Positions 43,648 through 52,214 are shown, counted from the stretch's first letter. The stretch: DNA of 59,057 nucleotides from Lentimicrobiaceae bacterium (GCA_015061315.1 SUWV01000013.1:1-59057); one strand, 5' to 3'. The notes: generated by a model not told the origin, from the sequence alone. Program-made: numbers and translations.

Positions 43648-46146
43648 ATGAAAAAAAGATTAACATTTATCACAATCTTAATGTTGTTCTGCTCTACAAT
43701 GTTCGGGCAACACTTTGCAACTCCAAGAGCATATCAATACAATATGACTGTATTGGGTACTATCTCTATCAATGGAGAAGAGCAAAAAAGAAGCGATATC
43801 GAAATTGCTGCTTATTGTGGTGATGAATTAAGAGGCACAGCAACTCCATTTCATGTTGATTTAGGAACTGATGAAATATATCCATTTTTACTCACTATTG
43901 GTTCTAATCTTAACAGTTCTGAAGAAATTAGATTCAAACTTCGTGATTTAACTTCAGGAAAAGAGTATGGTTCAGAATACACCTTAATATTCAAAAAAGA
44001 TGGTATAATTGGTTCTGAAGAAAATCCTCAAAACATTGATTTTACTCCAATGTATTGGGATGAAAATGATGTAGTCATTTACGAAAGCACAATGAATGTT
44101 TTTGCATTCATTAATATCAATGATCAATTGCAAGATAGAGCAGACCTCGAAATTGCAGCTTTTTGTGGTGACGAACTTCGTGATATTGCAAGACCAGTCT
44201 TTGCTACAAAACCTCAGAGATACGTAACTGTATTCACTATACAGGGAAACGAAGAAGCAAATCAAACAATCACATTTAAACTTTATGATCACTCAGGAAA
44301 CACTCCTGAATCTTTAATGCCATTGGAATCAGATTACACTGTAGACTTTGAAGTAAATGGTGTAATAGGTAGAGAAAATCCGATCACTCTTAACTTCGCT
44401 TGTCCTATCGCTCAAATCAAAGAGACAGAAGAATATTTCTACACCCTCGCAGAAGCAGTAGAAGCAGCAACTGGAGGTCAGACAATTACTCTTCTTAAAG
44501 ATGCTGAAGGTTCAGGCGTTGTCATCAACAAAAACGTGACAATAGATTTCGGCGGTTTCACTTATACTTTCGTTTCTCCTGCTGTAGGTTCAACAGGAAC
44601 TCAAACTCTCGGTTTCCAAATCTTGAAAGATAATACAGTCACTCTTCAAAACGGTACTTTGAATGTTGCTGAAGCTGCAAGAACAGATTTCGCAATGCTT
44701 ATTCAAAACTACGCTGACCTCACAATCACAGATATGACATTGAACGGTGATAACTTGGATAGATATACAATCAAGGATTACGACTATTCATACGTTCTTT
44801 CTAACAACAGCGGTGAAGTTTACATCGGAGGTAATACACAAATTTTGGCTAATCCTGGTGCAGTAGAAGGCGATGGTCATTACGGCGTCGCATTCGATGT
44901 TTGCAAATATGCAAATTACACAGCTCCTGTTGTAACACTCGGCGAAAGCGTTACTGTTCAAGGTAAGGTTGAAGTCACAGGCGGTCAGCTTTATACTAAC
45001 GCAGCTCTCAATGCTGTCGTAAAGAAAACCGTAAAAGGTTCAACAAAAGGCTGGGGAACATTGAGCTCTCCAACAGCAGAAGGCAATGTCGTTTTCAGCA
45101 CAAGCACAGGTCACGACTTCTATCAATATGTTGAGTCAGCAGATTTGGAATGGAATTACATTGGCGGCGACTTTAACTCATACGAAATGACAGTAGGTCG
45201 CGGTTATCTCTATGCTAACGAAGCTACGACAGAAGTAAGCTTCGAGGGTACTCTCAATTATCAAGATGTTAATTACACTCTCAGCTATACTCCAAAAGAC
45301 CTCGCCGGTTTCAACTTCATTGGCAACCCATTCACACATAACATCACAGCAGCTCACTTGAGCGGCAACAAAACTAAAGGTTATTATGTAGTAGGTGAAG
45401 ACGGCACCTTCCAAGTCAGAGAAACAACATCAGAAACTATCGCTCCAATGCAGGCTATTCTCGTTCAGGCAAAAGAAGAAGCTGGCAATTTAACTATCAA
45501 AAAGACAGCTCGTGCTACACAAACAAGAGAAGCTTCAAACGGTGCTTTGGAAATTGTTGTCGCTAACACCGACTACAGCGATGTTGCTTACGTTTCATTC
45601 AACGACGGTGTTGGTCTCGAGAAGATCGGTCACCAAAATGCCAGCGCTCCATTGGTTTATGTAACAGCAGAAGACAAGAAGTTCGCTATCGCAACAATGA
45701 AGCAAAACGTAAACGAAATCCCAGTATCTTTCGTAGCTAAGACAATGGGACAATACACCATCAGCGTCGAGGCAGTAGACTGCGAATTCAACGAAATGTA
45801 TCTCACCGACAGAATGACAGGCGAGAAAGTAAACCTCTTGTTAGAAGACTATACTTTCGTAGCAACAAGCAACGACAATGCAGACCGTTTCGTCATCAGC
45901 TTTGGAACAACAAAGCCAGAGTCGGTAGCAGAAAACTTCATCTACATCAACAACGGCAACATGATCATCAATAACATTGAAGGCAATGCTGTTGTAAGAG
46001 TATTAGACGTTTTAGGACGCCCTGTTGCAGAATATAATGTTACAGAATCGGCTAACATCTCAACCGCTACATTATCAAGCGGAGTCTATATGATTCAAAT
46101 GTACGACAATAACGGTGTTAAAGTTCAAAAAATAGTAGTAGAATAA
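43648..46146 (+). CDS. T9SS-type beta-helix surface protein with two CGDELR domains
   Basis: The 832-aa protein has a signal peptide (MKKRLTFITILMLFCSTMFG). Two tandem copies follow of a domain marked AAYCGDELRGTA and AAFCGDELRDIA (about 20-125 and 140-250). The same domain occurs once near the end of the 3072-aa neighbour. Next come a beta-helix entry module (YTLAEAVEAATGGQTITLL), a helix region, a WNYIGGDF/GFNFIGNPF domain and a C-terminal domain. That last region has the T9SS plan (RVLDVLGRPVAEYN...LSSGVYMIQM), but the usual YPNP is replaced by YINNGN. Domain sharing suggests the two genes evolved by module exchange and may act together on the surface. Confidence 0.85.
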   Translation: MKKRLTFITILMLFCSTMFGQHFATPRAYQYNMTVLGTISINGEEQKRSDIEIAAYCGDELRGTATPFHVDLGTDEIYPFLLTIGSNLNSSEEIRFKLRDLTSGKEYGSEYTLIFKKDGIIGSEENPQNIDFTPMYWDENDVVIYESTMNVFAFININDQLQDRADLEIAAFCGDELRDIARPVFATKPQRYVTVFTIQGNEEANQTITFKLYDHSGNTPESLMPLESDYTVDFEVNGVIGRENPITLNFACPIAQIKETEEYFYTLAEAVEAATGGQTITLLKDAEGSGVVINKNVTIDFGGFTYTFVSPAVGSTGTQTLGFQILKDNTVTLQNGTLNVAEAARTDFAMLIQNYADLTITDMTLNGDNLDRYTIKDYDYSYVLSNNSGEVYIGGNTQILANPGAVEGDGHYGVAFDVCKYANYTAPVVTLGESVTVQGKVEVTGGQLYTNAALNAVVKKTVKGSTKGWGTLSSPTAEGNVVFSTSTGHDFYQYVESADLEWNYIGGDFNSYEMTVGRGYLYANEATTEVSFEGTLNYQDVNYTLSYTPKDLAGFNFIGNPFTHNITAAHLSGNKTKGYYVVGEDGTFQVRETTSETIAPMQAILVQAKEEAGNLTIKKTARATQTREASNGALEIVVANTDYSDVAYVSFNDGVGLEKIGHQNASAPLVYVTAEDKKFAIATMKQNVNEIPVSFVAKTMGQYTISVEAVDCEFNEMYLTDRMTGEKVNLLLEDYTFVATSNDNADRFVISFGTTKPESVAENFIYINNGNMIINNIEGNAVVRVLDVLGRPVAEYNVTESANISTATLSSGVYMIQMYDNNGVKVQKIVVE

Positions 46147-46148
46147 AA

Positions 46149-46203
46149 GACTAAAGACTAAAGTCTAAAGTCAAAAGGACTCTTTAGACTTTAGACTTTA
46201 GAC
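46149..46203. repeat. Inverted heptamer array (GACTAAA / GACTTTA)
   Basis: Starts at the stop of the 832-aa gene. AGTCTAAAGTC opposes GACTTTAGACT around AAAAGGACTC, giving a self-complementary 7-nt array. Confidence 0.9.
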
Positions 46204-46220
46204 AAAAAAAAAGGAAAACA

Positions 46221-46466
46221 ATGAAAAAATTCTTAGTAACATTATCAATAGTAATAGCATTAGGTTTCGGTGCTAATGCACAAACAAAAAGTGATGGTTT
46301 CTTCTCATACAGCACAGGAGAGGATAATCGTGAAGGTGAAAAAGTATTCCCAACATTACCTGGTCGTGGCTTAGAAGGCGACCAAGATGCTAACGCCCCA
46401 TTAGGTTCAGGCTTACTCATCTTGGCAGGTTTGGGAGTGGCTTATGCTGCGAGAAGAAGAGAATAA
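46221..46466 (+). CDS. Small exported protein with PLGSG-TM-basic sorting tail
   Basis: The 81-aa protein has an N-terminal signal peptide (MKKFLVTLSIVIALGFGANA), a short polar middle (about 35 residues) and a tail of motif PLGSG, a hydrophobic segment LLILAGLGVAYA and a basic end ARRRE. This tripartite tail resembles exosortase/rhombosortase-type sorting signals (such as the PID-CTERM type of Bacteroidota). I see no exosortase in the window. The mature peptide after both cleavages would be only about 37 aa. It could be a surface peptide, a regulator or a substrate decoy. It follows the T9SS genes on the same strand. Confidence 0.7.
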   Translation: MKKFLVTLSIVIALGFGANAQTKSDGFFSYSTGEDNREGEKVFPTLPGRGLEGDQDANAPLGSGLLILAGLGVAYAARRRE

Positions 46467-46467
46467 C

Positions 46468-46543
46468 AATTTACAGTTTACAATTAACAATTAACAGTTA
46501 AACTAATTGTAAATTGTAAATTGTAAATTGTAAACTGTAAATT
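46468..46543. repeat. Mirror-complement heptamer array with exact 18-nt ends
   Basis: Starts 1 nt after the stop of the 81-aa gene. AATTTACAGTTTACAATT at the left end is the exact reverse complement of AATTGTAAACTGTAAATT at the right end. Between them lie TTAACAA words and then TTGTAAA words. Confidence 0.95.
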
Positions 46544-46591
46544 CAACTTGACTCTACGGAGTTTTTAATATTAATTTTATTTAACTTTCTT

Positions 46592-46627
46592 TGGTGGTGC
46601 GTTGTGAAACGTGCCACCGCTTTTTTT
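46592..46627 (+). terminator. Strong hairpin terminator
   Basis: GGTGGTGCGTT and AACGTGCCACC pair (one mismatch) around GTGA, followed by seven T. It comes about 125 nt after the 81-aa gene, behind the heptamer array. Confidence 0.85.
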
Positions 46628-46628
46628 A

Positions 46629-46693
46629 AGACTATAAGACTATAAGACAATAAGTAGACTTATTGACTTGGTGACTTGGTGACTCAGAGACTT
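46629..46693. repeat. Octamer array (GACTATAA, GTGACTTG) with CAATAAGT-AG-ACTTATTG centre
   Basis: AGACTATA words, an 8-bp perfect inverted repeat at 46649-46666, then GTGACTTG, GTGACTCA, GAGACTTA. Confidence 0.85.
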
Positions 46694-46696
46694 ATA

Positions 46697-46865
46697 TAGC
46701 CTGAAAGGCTTATACAGATTAGCGTATTATATTTGACGTGTTATAATCTGTCGCAGCCCTTCAGGCTGCCTTTGGTCCTGGTGTTATCCTTGTCCCCCAA
46801 TAAATGATATTGGGCTATATCTATGTAAGCCCTTCGGGCTATCATATGTATGCATTATTGACGTA
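46697..46865. repeat. REP-like block, copy 1
   Basis: Carries three small palindromes: AGCCTGAAAGGCT, GCAGCCCTTCAGGCTGC and AAGCCCTTCGGGCTA, joined by a conserved spacer (GGTCCTGGTGTTATCC, CCCCCAATAAATGATATTGG). Resembles REP/BIME elements mobilised by RAYT-type transposases elsewhere. No transposase is seen here. Confidence 0.85.
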
Positions 46866-46907
46866 GAGACTCAGTGACTCAGTGACTCAGAGACTTAGAG
46901 ACTTACA
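46866..46907. repeat. Octamer array between the two REP-like copies
   Basis: GACTCAGT, GACTCAGT, GACTCAGA, GACTTAGA, GACTTACA. The same words follow copy 2. Confidence 0.85.
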
Positions 46908-47057
46908 TAGCCTGAAAGGCTTATACAGAGAGTTATAATCTGTCGCAGCCCTTCAGGCTGCCTTTGGTCCTGGTGTTGTCCTTGTCCCCCAATAAATGAT
47001 ATTGGGCTATATCTATGTAAGCCCTTCGGGCTATCATATGTATGCATTATTGACGTA
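46908..47057. repeat. REP-like block, copy 2
   Basis: Nearly identical to copy 1 over its final 130 nt, with one T-to-G change (GTGTTGTCC) and about 20 nt missing after the first palindrome. Confidence 0.9.
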
Positions 47058-47062
47058 GAGAC

Positions 47063-47791
47063 TCAGAGACTTGGTGACTTGGTGACTTGGAGACTTAGAG
47101 ACTCCAAGATATAAAAGAGCATCACGAAAGGTATCGCGGCGAATCCTAAGAAAGCGAATGTTACAATTGCAAATATCGCGAGTATATAGATGTGGATGTT
47201 CTCTTTGAATTTAAGGTTTTTAATCTTCAACGAGAAGAAAGGTATCTCGCTTATCATCAGATAGCTAAATATGACAATCAGAGAGATAAGGAAATAAGGA
47301 TTAGCCATATTATTAGCCATGAAAGCGAGTTTTTCATTTTGCAAGGTGAAAGGCAACGATGCCACGAAGAGTCCCATTGCTGGAGTTGGGAGACCGATGA
47401 ATGATGTCGTCTGACGCTCGTCGATATTAAATTTAGCGAGACGCAGCTCCGCGAAGATAGCGAGGAAGAAGGCAGCGAACGGGATAATGTTGAAGCCTGC
47501 GATATCAAGGCTGAGGCTGTCGGCTATAGTCTGCTGGCTCAGATAATGATATACAATGAAGGAAGGAGCCACGCCGAAGGAGACGACATCGGATAGCGAG
47601 TCTAACTGCGCTCCGAGTGGTGAATACGCCTTTAGGAGACGAGCCGCAAAGCCATCGAAGAAATCGAAGACAGCAGCAAGAAATATCATCACACCGGCAG
47701 CGACAGCATAACCGTTACACATCAAAACTATAGAGATGCAACCCGACAAAAGATTGCAACAAGTAATTGCATTGGGAATATGTTTCTTCAT
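47063..47791 (-). CDS. pssA: CDP-diacylglycerol-serine O-phosphatidyltransferase with array-derived tail
   Basis: Makes phosphatidylserine, the precursor of phosphatidylethanolamine, at the inner membrane. The 242-aa protein has about six to seven membrane segments and the CDP-alcohol phosphotransferase signature. DFFDGFAARLL runs on to LGAQLDSLSD, giving the D-x2-D-G-x2-A-R...G-x3-D-x3-D pattern. The last 13-14 residues (LESLSLQVTKSPSL) are encoded by the adjacent GAGACTTG/GTGACTTG array, and the stop codon lies inside it. An ancestral end near FVMLFYIL is likely. Promoter not identified; upstream is a heptamer array shared with the PAS gene end. Confidence 0.92.
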   Translation of the reverse strand: MKKHIPNAITCCNLLSGCISIVLMCNGYAVAAGVMIFLAAVFDFFDGFAARLLKAYSPLGAQLDSLSDVVSFGVAPSFIVYHYLSQQTIADSLSLDIAGFNIIPFAAFFLAIFAELRLAKFNIDERQTTSFIGLPTPAMGLFVASLPFTLQNEKLAFMANNMANPYFLISLIVIFSYLMISEIPFFSLKIKNLKFKENIHIYILAIFAIVTFAFLGFAAIPFVMLFYILESLSLQVTKSPSL

Positions 47792-47800
47792 GTTTTTAAG

Positions 47801-47888
47801 GCGAAAGTCTAAAGTCTAAAGTCTAAAGTCGAAAGACCATTCTTAATTGTTAATTCTTAATTGTTAATTGTTAACTGTTAATTGTCAA
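47801..47888. repeat. Heptamer arrays (GTCTAAA and AATTGTT types)
   Basis: GTCTAAA four times and GTCGAAA, then AATTGTT/AATTCTT words. On the minus strand the second set starts at the stop codon of the PAS gene. Confidence 0.9.
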
Positions 47889-48218
47889 TTATCTAACATA
47901 GTGTGGCATTTCGTCGGGCAAGATGATAGAATATTCGATAAGACCTTTTATCTCGCCATCGACATACCATGGAGTCTGATATATCATCTTCTTCACATCG
48001 CCTTTCTGAATGGTATAAACATTAGTCGCCTTCTCCCCTATCAAACGTTTTATGGTATCTTGCGACGACTGTTTATGACACGACATCATATTTTTTCCCA
48101 CCATATCGCCAAAGACAGACTTCGACTTATCGTTCATATAAAGAACGTTGCCTTCAGTATCAGAGATTGTTATACTTACATTTATCTCCTTAAAGAAATC
48201 AAAAATGTTATTTTCCAT
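47889..48218 (-). CDS. Stand-alone PAS domain protein
   Basis: The 109-aa protein is one PAS fold: NIFDFFKEINVSITISDTEG (helix and first strand), NVLYMNDKSKSVFGD, then MVGKNMMSCHKQSSQDTIKR and a C-terminal sheet (QTPWYVDGEIKGLIEYSI). The sequence around MSCHKQ resembles the PAS sensors fused to hemerythrin-like DUF438 proteins, in which a ligand such as heme has been proposed. No kinase, cyclase or hemerythrin partner is attached or adjacent, so the output is unknown. It is divergent from the LptF/G gene across a 130-nt gap. Confidence 0.8.
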   Translation of the reverse strand: MENNIFDFFKEINVSITISDTEGNVLYMNDKSKSVFGDMVGKNMMSCHKQSSQDTIKRLIGEKATNVYTIQKGDVKKMIYQTPWYVDGEIKGLIEYSIILPDEMPHYVR

Positions 48219-48322
48219 GACTGTAAATTTTAATGCAAAAAAAAGAAATATTTGTCAATATAAACACAAATAGTTCAAAAAAAAATAAAAACTGTCAATA
48301 ATAATAGTAAAAGGTAAAGTGT

Positions 48323-48330
48323 TATATTTG
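48323..48330 (+). promoter_or_regulatory. -7 box for lptF-glycosyltransferase operon
   Basis: TATATTTGCA, 20 nt before the TTG start codon of the permease gene. Confidence 0.6.
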
Positions 48331-48350
48331 CAATCTAAATAGGTCACGTC

Positions 48351-49796
48351 TTGAAGAAATTATATAGATACATATTGAGTTCGTTTATCGGCACTTTCAT
48401 TTTCACCTTTTTCATTGCCGTATTCATTCTGCTCATGCAATTTCTTTGGACTTATTTAGACGATCTTGTCGGTAAGGGTTTAGGTTTCGATGTCTTAGGC
48501 AAGCTTATTTTCTACACCTCTATCACCTTCGTTCCTATGGCGATGCCGCTTGCCATATTATTATCATCATTGATGTGTTTCGGCAACCTCGGCGAATATT
48601 ACGAGCTCGTCGCGATGAAAGCCTCGGGCATCTCGGTGTGGAAGATCATGCGACCGCTCTTTATCTTTGCCATCGTGATGAGTATGACAGCCTTCGTCTT
48701 CTCCAACAACGTACTGCCCGTCGCCACATTGAAATCGAAGACTTTGCTACGCGACGTGAGAAAGCAGAAGATGTCGTTCGACATACCAGAGGGCATGTTT
48801 TACAAAGGCATAGACGGATACACCATCAGAGCTGGCAAGAAAGGCGCCGACGGCACCACGCTTTACGACGTCCTGATTTACGACCACACAGAATATAAAG
48901 GCAATATCAAAGTCACGAGCGCCGACTCCGCCACCATGGCATTAGCGCCAAGTCAAAAGGAAATAGTGTTCACCTTATATCATGGCTCCAACTATAACGA
49001 AGTCATCGATGATAAGGAATACAGGACGAAACGACCTTTCGAGAAGATGGCATTCGACAAACAATATGTCAGCTTCGACATCTCCGACTTCGACCTCAAC
49101 CAAAGCGACGGCGACGTATTCAAAGGTCATCAGTCGATGCTTAATATTAGTCAGCTGCTTGTCGCCATCGACTCCTTAGAAAATAGCGATGTAGAACGTC
49201 ACATATCGTATAAAAACTCTTTTAGGAACAGGTTTCAACATCTGTCGTCGAAAGACGTCATAAACAAAAACACCAAGAACAAGAAAGTCGATGCCGACAC
49301 CATCACGGTTTTCAAATGGCCTTTCTTGGAAAACTTCAGCGCTAAAGAACAGCAGTCTATTGTCAATATGGCAACGACAGCCGTCAAGAACCAGATCGAC
49401 AACATAGAGTTAAACATAAACGATTTCAAAAGACAAGACACCAACATCAGGAAGCATCAGCAGGTCTTACATGAGAAGTTCTCACTCAGCATCGCCTGTC
49501 TTCTCTTCTTCCTGATAGGAGCCCCGCTCGGAGCCATCATACGCAAAGGCGGTCTCGGTCTCCCTATCGTCATCAGCGTGGTGTTCTTCGTCATCTATTA
49601 CATCATAACCATCACATGTCAGCGCATCGCCATAGCAGGCGACATGCCTATATTCTTAGGAGTGTGGACATCATCGCTGATAATACTGCCTATAGGAATA
49701 TTCCTCACAATGAAAGCTACCACCGACTCCGCATTGTTGGACGGCGAGAGCTGGAAAAAGACATTCAGAAAGATATTTAGAAAAAACAATAATTAA
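48351..49796 (+). CDS. LptF/LptG family LPS export permease
   Basis: Inner-membrane half of the LptB2FG transporter that extracts LPS. The 481-aa protein has two N-terminal membrane helices, then ITFVPMAMPLAILLSSLMCFGNLGE (quoted as FVPMAMPLAIL and MCFGNLGEYYE). A long periplasmic beta-jellyroll stretch follows (about 120-345), then a coiled segment, and helices including GAPLGAIIRKGGLGLP near the end, as in YjgP/YjgQ proteins. The start codon is TTG at 48351, supported by the -7 box and by the match of KKLYRYILSSFIGTF to family N-termini. It is joined to two glycosyltransferase genes (6 and 12 nt gaps). LptF versus LptG cannot be decided. Confidence 0.9.
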   Translation: MKKLYRYILSSFIGTFIFTFFIAVFILLMQFLWTYLDDLVGKGLGFDVLGKLIFYTSITFVPMAMPLAILLSSLMCFGNLGEYYELVAMKASGISVWKIMRPLFIFAIVMSMTAFVFSNNVLPVATLKSKTLLRDVRKQKMSFDIPEGMFYKGIDGYTIRAGKKGADGTTLYDVLIYDHTEYKGNIKVTSADSATMALAPSQKEIVFTLYHGSNYNEVIDDKEYRTKRPFEKMAFDKQYVSFDISDFDLNQSDGDVFKGHQSMLNISQLLVAIDSLENSDVERHISYKNSFRNRFQHLSSKDVINKNTKNKKVDADTITVFKWPFLENFSAKEQQSIVNMATTAVKNQIDNIELNINDFKRQDTNIRKHQQVLHEKFSLSIACLLFFLIGAPLGAIIRKGGLGLPIVISVVFFVIYYIITITCQRIAIAGDMPIFLGVWTSSLIILPIGIFLTMKATTDSALLDGESWKKTFRKIFRKNNN

Positions 49797-49802
49797 GCTA
49801 TT

Positions 49803-51029
49803 ATGAATATTTTACTGCTTTGCAACAAGTCACCCTACCCGCCAAGCGAAGGCGGACCAATGGCAATGAATAGTATTGTCAACGGTTTGACAGAAGCCGG
49901 ACATAAAGTCAAGATACTTGCTGTCAATAGCGAGAAATATCATATCAAAGATAAAGACATACCTCAGTCATATAAGGATAAGACCAATATCGAATTAGTC
50001 GATGTCGATTTAAGGATAAGACTTATCGAAGCTTTTAAAAATCTTTTCACCGACAGGTCATATCATGTAGAGAGATTTATATCTGAAGATTTCAAGAATA
50101 AGTTAATCGAAATCCTAAAGAAAGACCGATACGACATCGTGCAGTTGGAGATGATATATATGGCGCCATATATCGAGACGATAAGAGCTTATTCCGATGC
50201 TAAGATCGTCTTGCGTGCTCATAACGTAGAACATCTCATATGGGACAGGATAGCGAAGAAGACCAAGTTTCCTCCCAAGAAATGGTATCTCAACCATTTG
50301 GTTCGTACCTTGAAGGCTTATGAGTTAAACGCTATCAACGAAGTAGACGGTATTGCCGCCATCACATACCGCGACGCTGCTTTCTTCCGAGGCGAGACAG
50401 CGGTGCCCGTCGTCGATATTCCTTACGGCGTCAAGCCAGAAGAGTTCACACCTAACTACGAGATAAAGGCAAAACCTACCTTATATCATATAGGCTCCAT
50501 GAACTGGATGCCCAACGAAGAAGGTATATTATGGTTCATAAAAAACGTATGGGAGAAACTGTCGGCAAGAGAACCCGACATAGTGCTGAACCTCGCAGGA
50601 CGTCATACACCTAAATGGTTAATGAATCTTAAGAAAAAAAATATTAACGTATTAGGAGAAGTGCCCGACGCCAAAGAGTTCATCAAAGACAACGACATCG
50701 CCATAGTGCCACTACTATCAGGCAGCGGGATAAGAATAAAAATCATAGAAGCAATGGCGATGGGCAAGACAGTAATAACCACTATGGTAGGAGCCGAAGG
50801 CATACAGTATTCGGAATACGAGAACATCATCATCGCCGACAATCCTACCAAGATAGTAGAGACGATATGCAGGATCAGCAAGGAACCTGAAGAACTTAAA
50901 AGAATAGGCAGAAACGCCAGAAAACTCGTCGAAGACATATACGACAACAAGAAGATCATAGAGAGACTGTTGATATTTTACGACGAGATAAAGAAAGAGA
51001 AAAAAGACATTACATATATAAACCACTAA
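49803..51029 (+). CDS. GT4-like glycosyltransferase
   Basis: The 408-aa protein has a GT-B fold. The N-terminal half begins MNILLLCNKSPYPPSEGGPM with the Gly-rich acceptor loop, and VLRAHNVEHLIWDR resembles sugar-transferase sequences. The C-terminal half has GSMNWMPNEEGILWF, and the donor-site segment VPLLSGSGIRIKIIEAMAMG with the EX7E-type glutamate. It probably adds a sugar to the LPS core or O-chain at the inner membrane face. Six nt separate it from the LPS permease gene and 12 nt from the next glycosyltransferase, so all three are co-transcribed. Donor and acceptor unknown. Confidence 0.9.
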   Translation: MNILLLCNKSPYPPSEGGPMAMNSIVNGLTEAGHKVKILAVNSEKYHIKDKDIPQSYKDKTNIELVDVDLRIRLIEAFKNLFTDRSYHVERFISEDFKNKLIEILKKDRYDIVQLEMIYMAPYIETIRAYSDAKIVLRAHNVEHLIWDRIAKKTKFPPKKWYLNHLVRTLKAYELNAINEVDGIAAITYRDAAFFRGETAVPVVDIPYGVKPEEFTPNYEIKAKPTLYHIGSMNWMPNEEGILWFIKNVWEKLSAREPDIVLNLAGRHTPKWLMNLKKKNINVLGEVPDAKEFIKDNDIAIVPLLSGSGIRIKIIEAMAMGKTVITTMVGAEGIQYSEYENIIIADNPTKIVETICRISKEPEELKRIGRNARKLVEDIYDNKKIIERLLIFYDEIKKEKKDITYINH

Positions 51030-51041
51030 TATCACCTTGTC

Positions 51042-52214
51042 ATGAAGATATTTGTTTTATTACCGAGAATACCATGGCCACTCGAGAAAGGCGACAAGCT
51101 GAGAGCTTATAACCAAATCAAGCAGCTCGCCAAAAACAACGAGGTGATACTTTGCACTCTGAATGCCGATAGGAAAGCTAATAAAGAAGAGGCTTTTAAA
51201 GCCTTACAGCCTTATTGCAAATCAATAACTTTCATAGACATAAGCAAGACGTCTATATTGATAAACTTAACAAAGGCTTTCTTGAAAGGGCTTCCAATAC
51301 AATGCGGCTACTTCTACAACAAAAAAGCCCATAAGAAAATACATCATCTCATCGAGCGACATCAACCCGACATGCTCTTTGGACAGATGATAAGAGTGGC
51401 GGAATATTTGCGTCATGAGAAGACAAAGAAAACCATCGACTATCAAGACGTACTGTCGATGGGAATGAAACGCAGAAGCGAGATAGCGCCTTTCTTCATG
51501 AAGCCTATCTTCAACATGGAATACCGCCGTCTGAAGAAATATGAACACGACATCTTCGACGACTTCGACATAAAAACTATAATAAGCAAACAAGACCGCG
51601 ACTTCATCGACCACAGTAAGAGAGACGAGATACTCATAGTACCTAACGGCGTCGATCATGAATATTATTCGCCTCAGGATAGAGAGAAAAAATACGACAT
51701 CGTCTTCACTGGCAATATGGCATACGCTCCTAATGTCAATGCGGTGGAATATCTCGCATATCATATCATGCCTTTGGTATGGAAACATCTTCCTGATGCA
51801 AACTTATATATCGCAGGCGCAACGCCAGACCCGCGCGTCAGGAAGACTGCATCCGAAAAGATCGTCATCAGCGGCTGGCTCGACGACATGAGAGATGCCT
51901 ATGCGCAATCTAAGATATTCATAGCGCCGATGAGAATAGGGACAGGCTTGCAAAACAAACTCCTTGAAGCCATGTCGATGAAGCTGCCTTGCATCACCAC
52001 GCCTTTGGCTAACAGACCACTCGGCGCTGACGACAGAATAGAGATTCTCGTGGGTAATAACGAATACGAACTCGCAGATCATATCATAACTTTATTGACA
52101 GATAAAGAAAAAGCAGAATATATAGCACAAAACGGCTACGACTTCGTCCATCGCGTCTATGACTGGGAGAAAGCGACGGGAGTTATGGAATTAAGAATGA
52201 AGAATGTAGAATGA
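51042..52214 (+). CDS. GT4-like glycosyltransferase with array-derived C-terminus
   Basis: The 390-aa protein is a GT-B enzyme paralogous to its neighbour. It opens FVLLPRIPWPLEKGDKLRAY, close to the TIGR03087-type sugar transferases. LIVPNGVDHEYYSP and GNMAYAPNVNAVEYL mark the second domain, and RIGTGLQNKLLEAMSMKLPC is the donor site. The last eight residues (ELRMKNVE) are read from the GAATTAAGAATGAAGAATG array, and the stop TGA is inside it, so the native end probably lay near KATGVM. Third gene of the lptF/G operon; likely LPS or glycolipid assembly. Confidence 0.88.
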   Translation: MKIFVLLPRIPWPLEKGDKLRAYNQIKQLAKNNEVILCTLNADRKANKEEAFKALQPYCKSITFIDISKTSILINLTKAFLKGLPIQCGYFYNKKAHKKIHHLIERHQPDMLFGQMIRVAEYLRHEKTKKTIDYQDVLSMGMKRRSEIAPFFMKPIFNMEYRRLKKYEHDIFDDFDIKTIISKQDRDFIDHSKRDEILIVPNGVDHEYYSPQDREKKYDIVFTGNMAYAPNVNAVEYLAYHIMPLVWKHLPDANLYIAGATPDPRVRKTASEKIVISGWLDDMRDAYAQSKIFIAPMRIGTGLQNKLLEAMSMKLPCITTPLANRPLGADDRIEILVGNNEYELADHIITLLTDKEKAEYIAQNGYDFVHRVYDWEKATGVMELRMKNVE

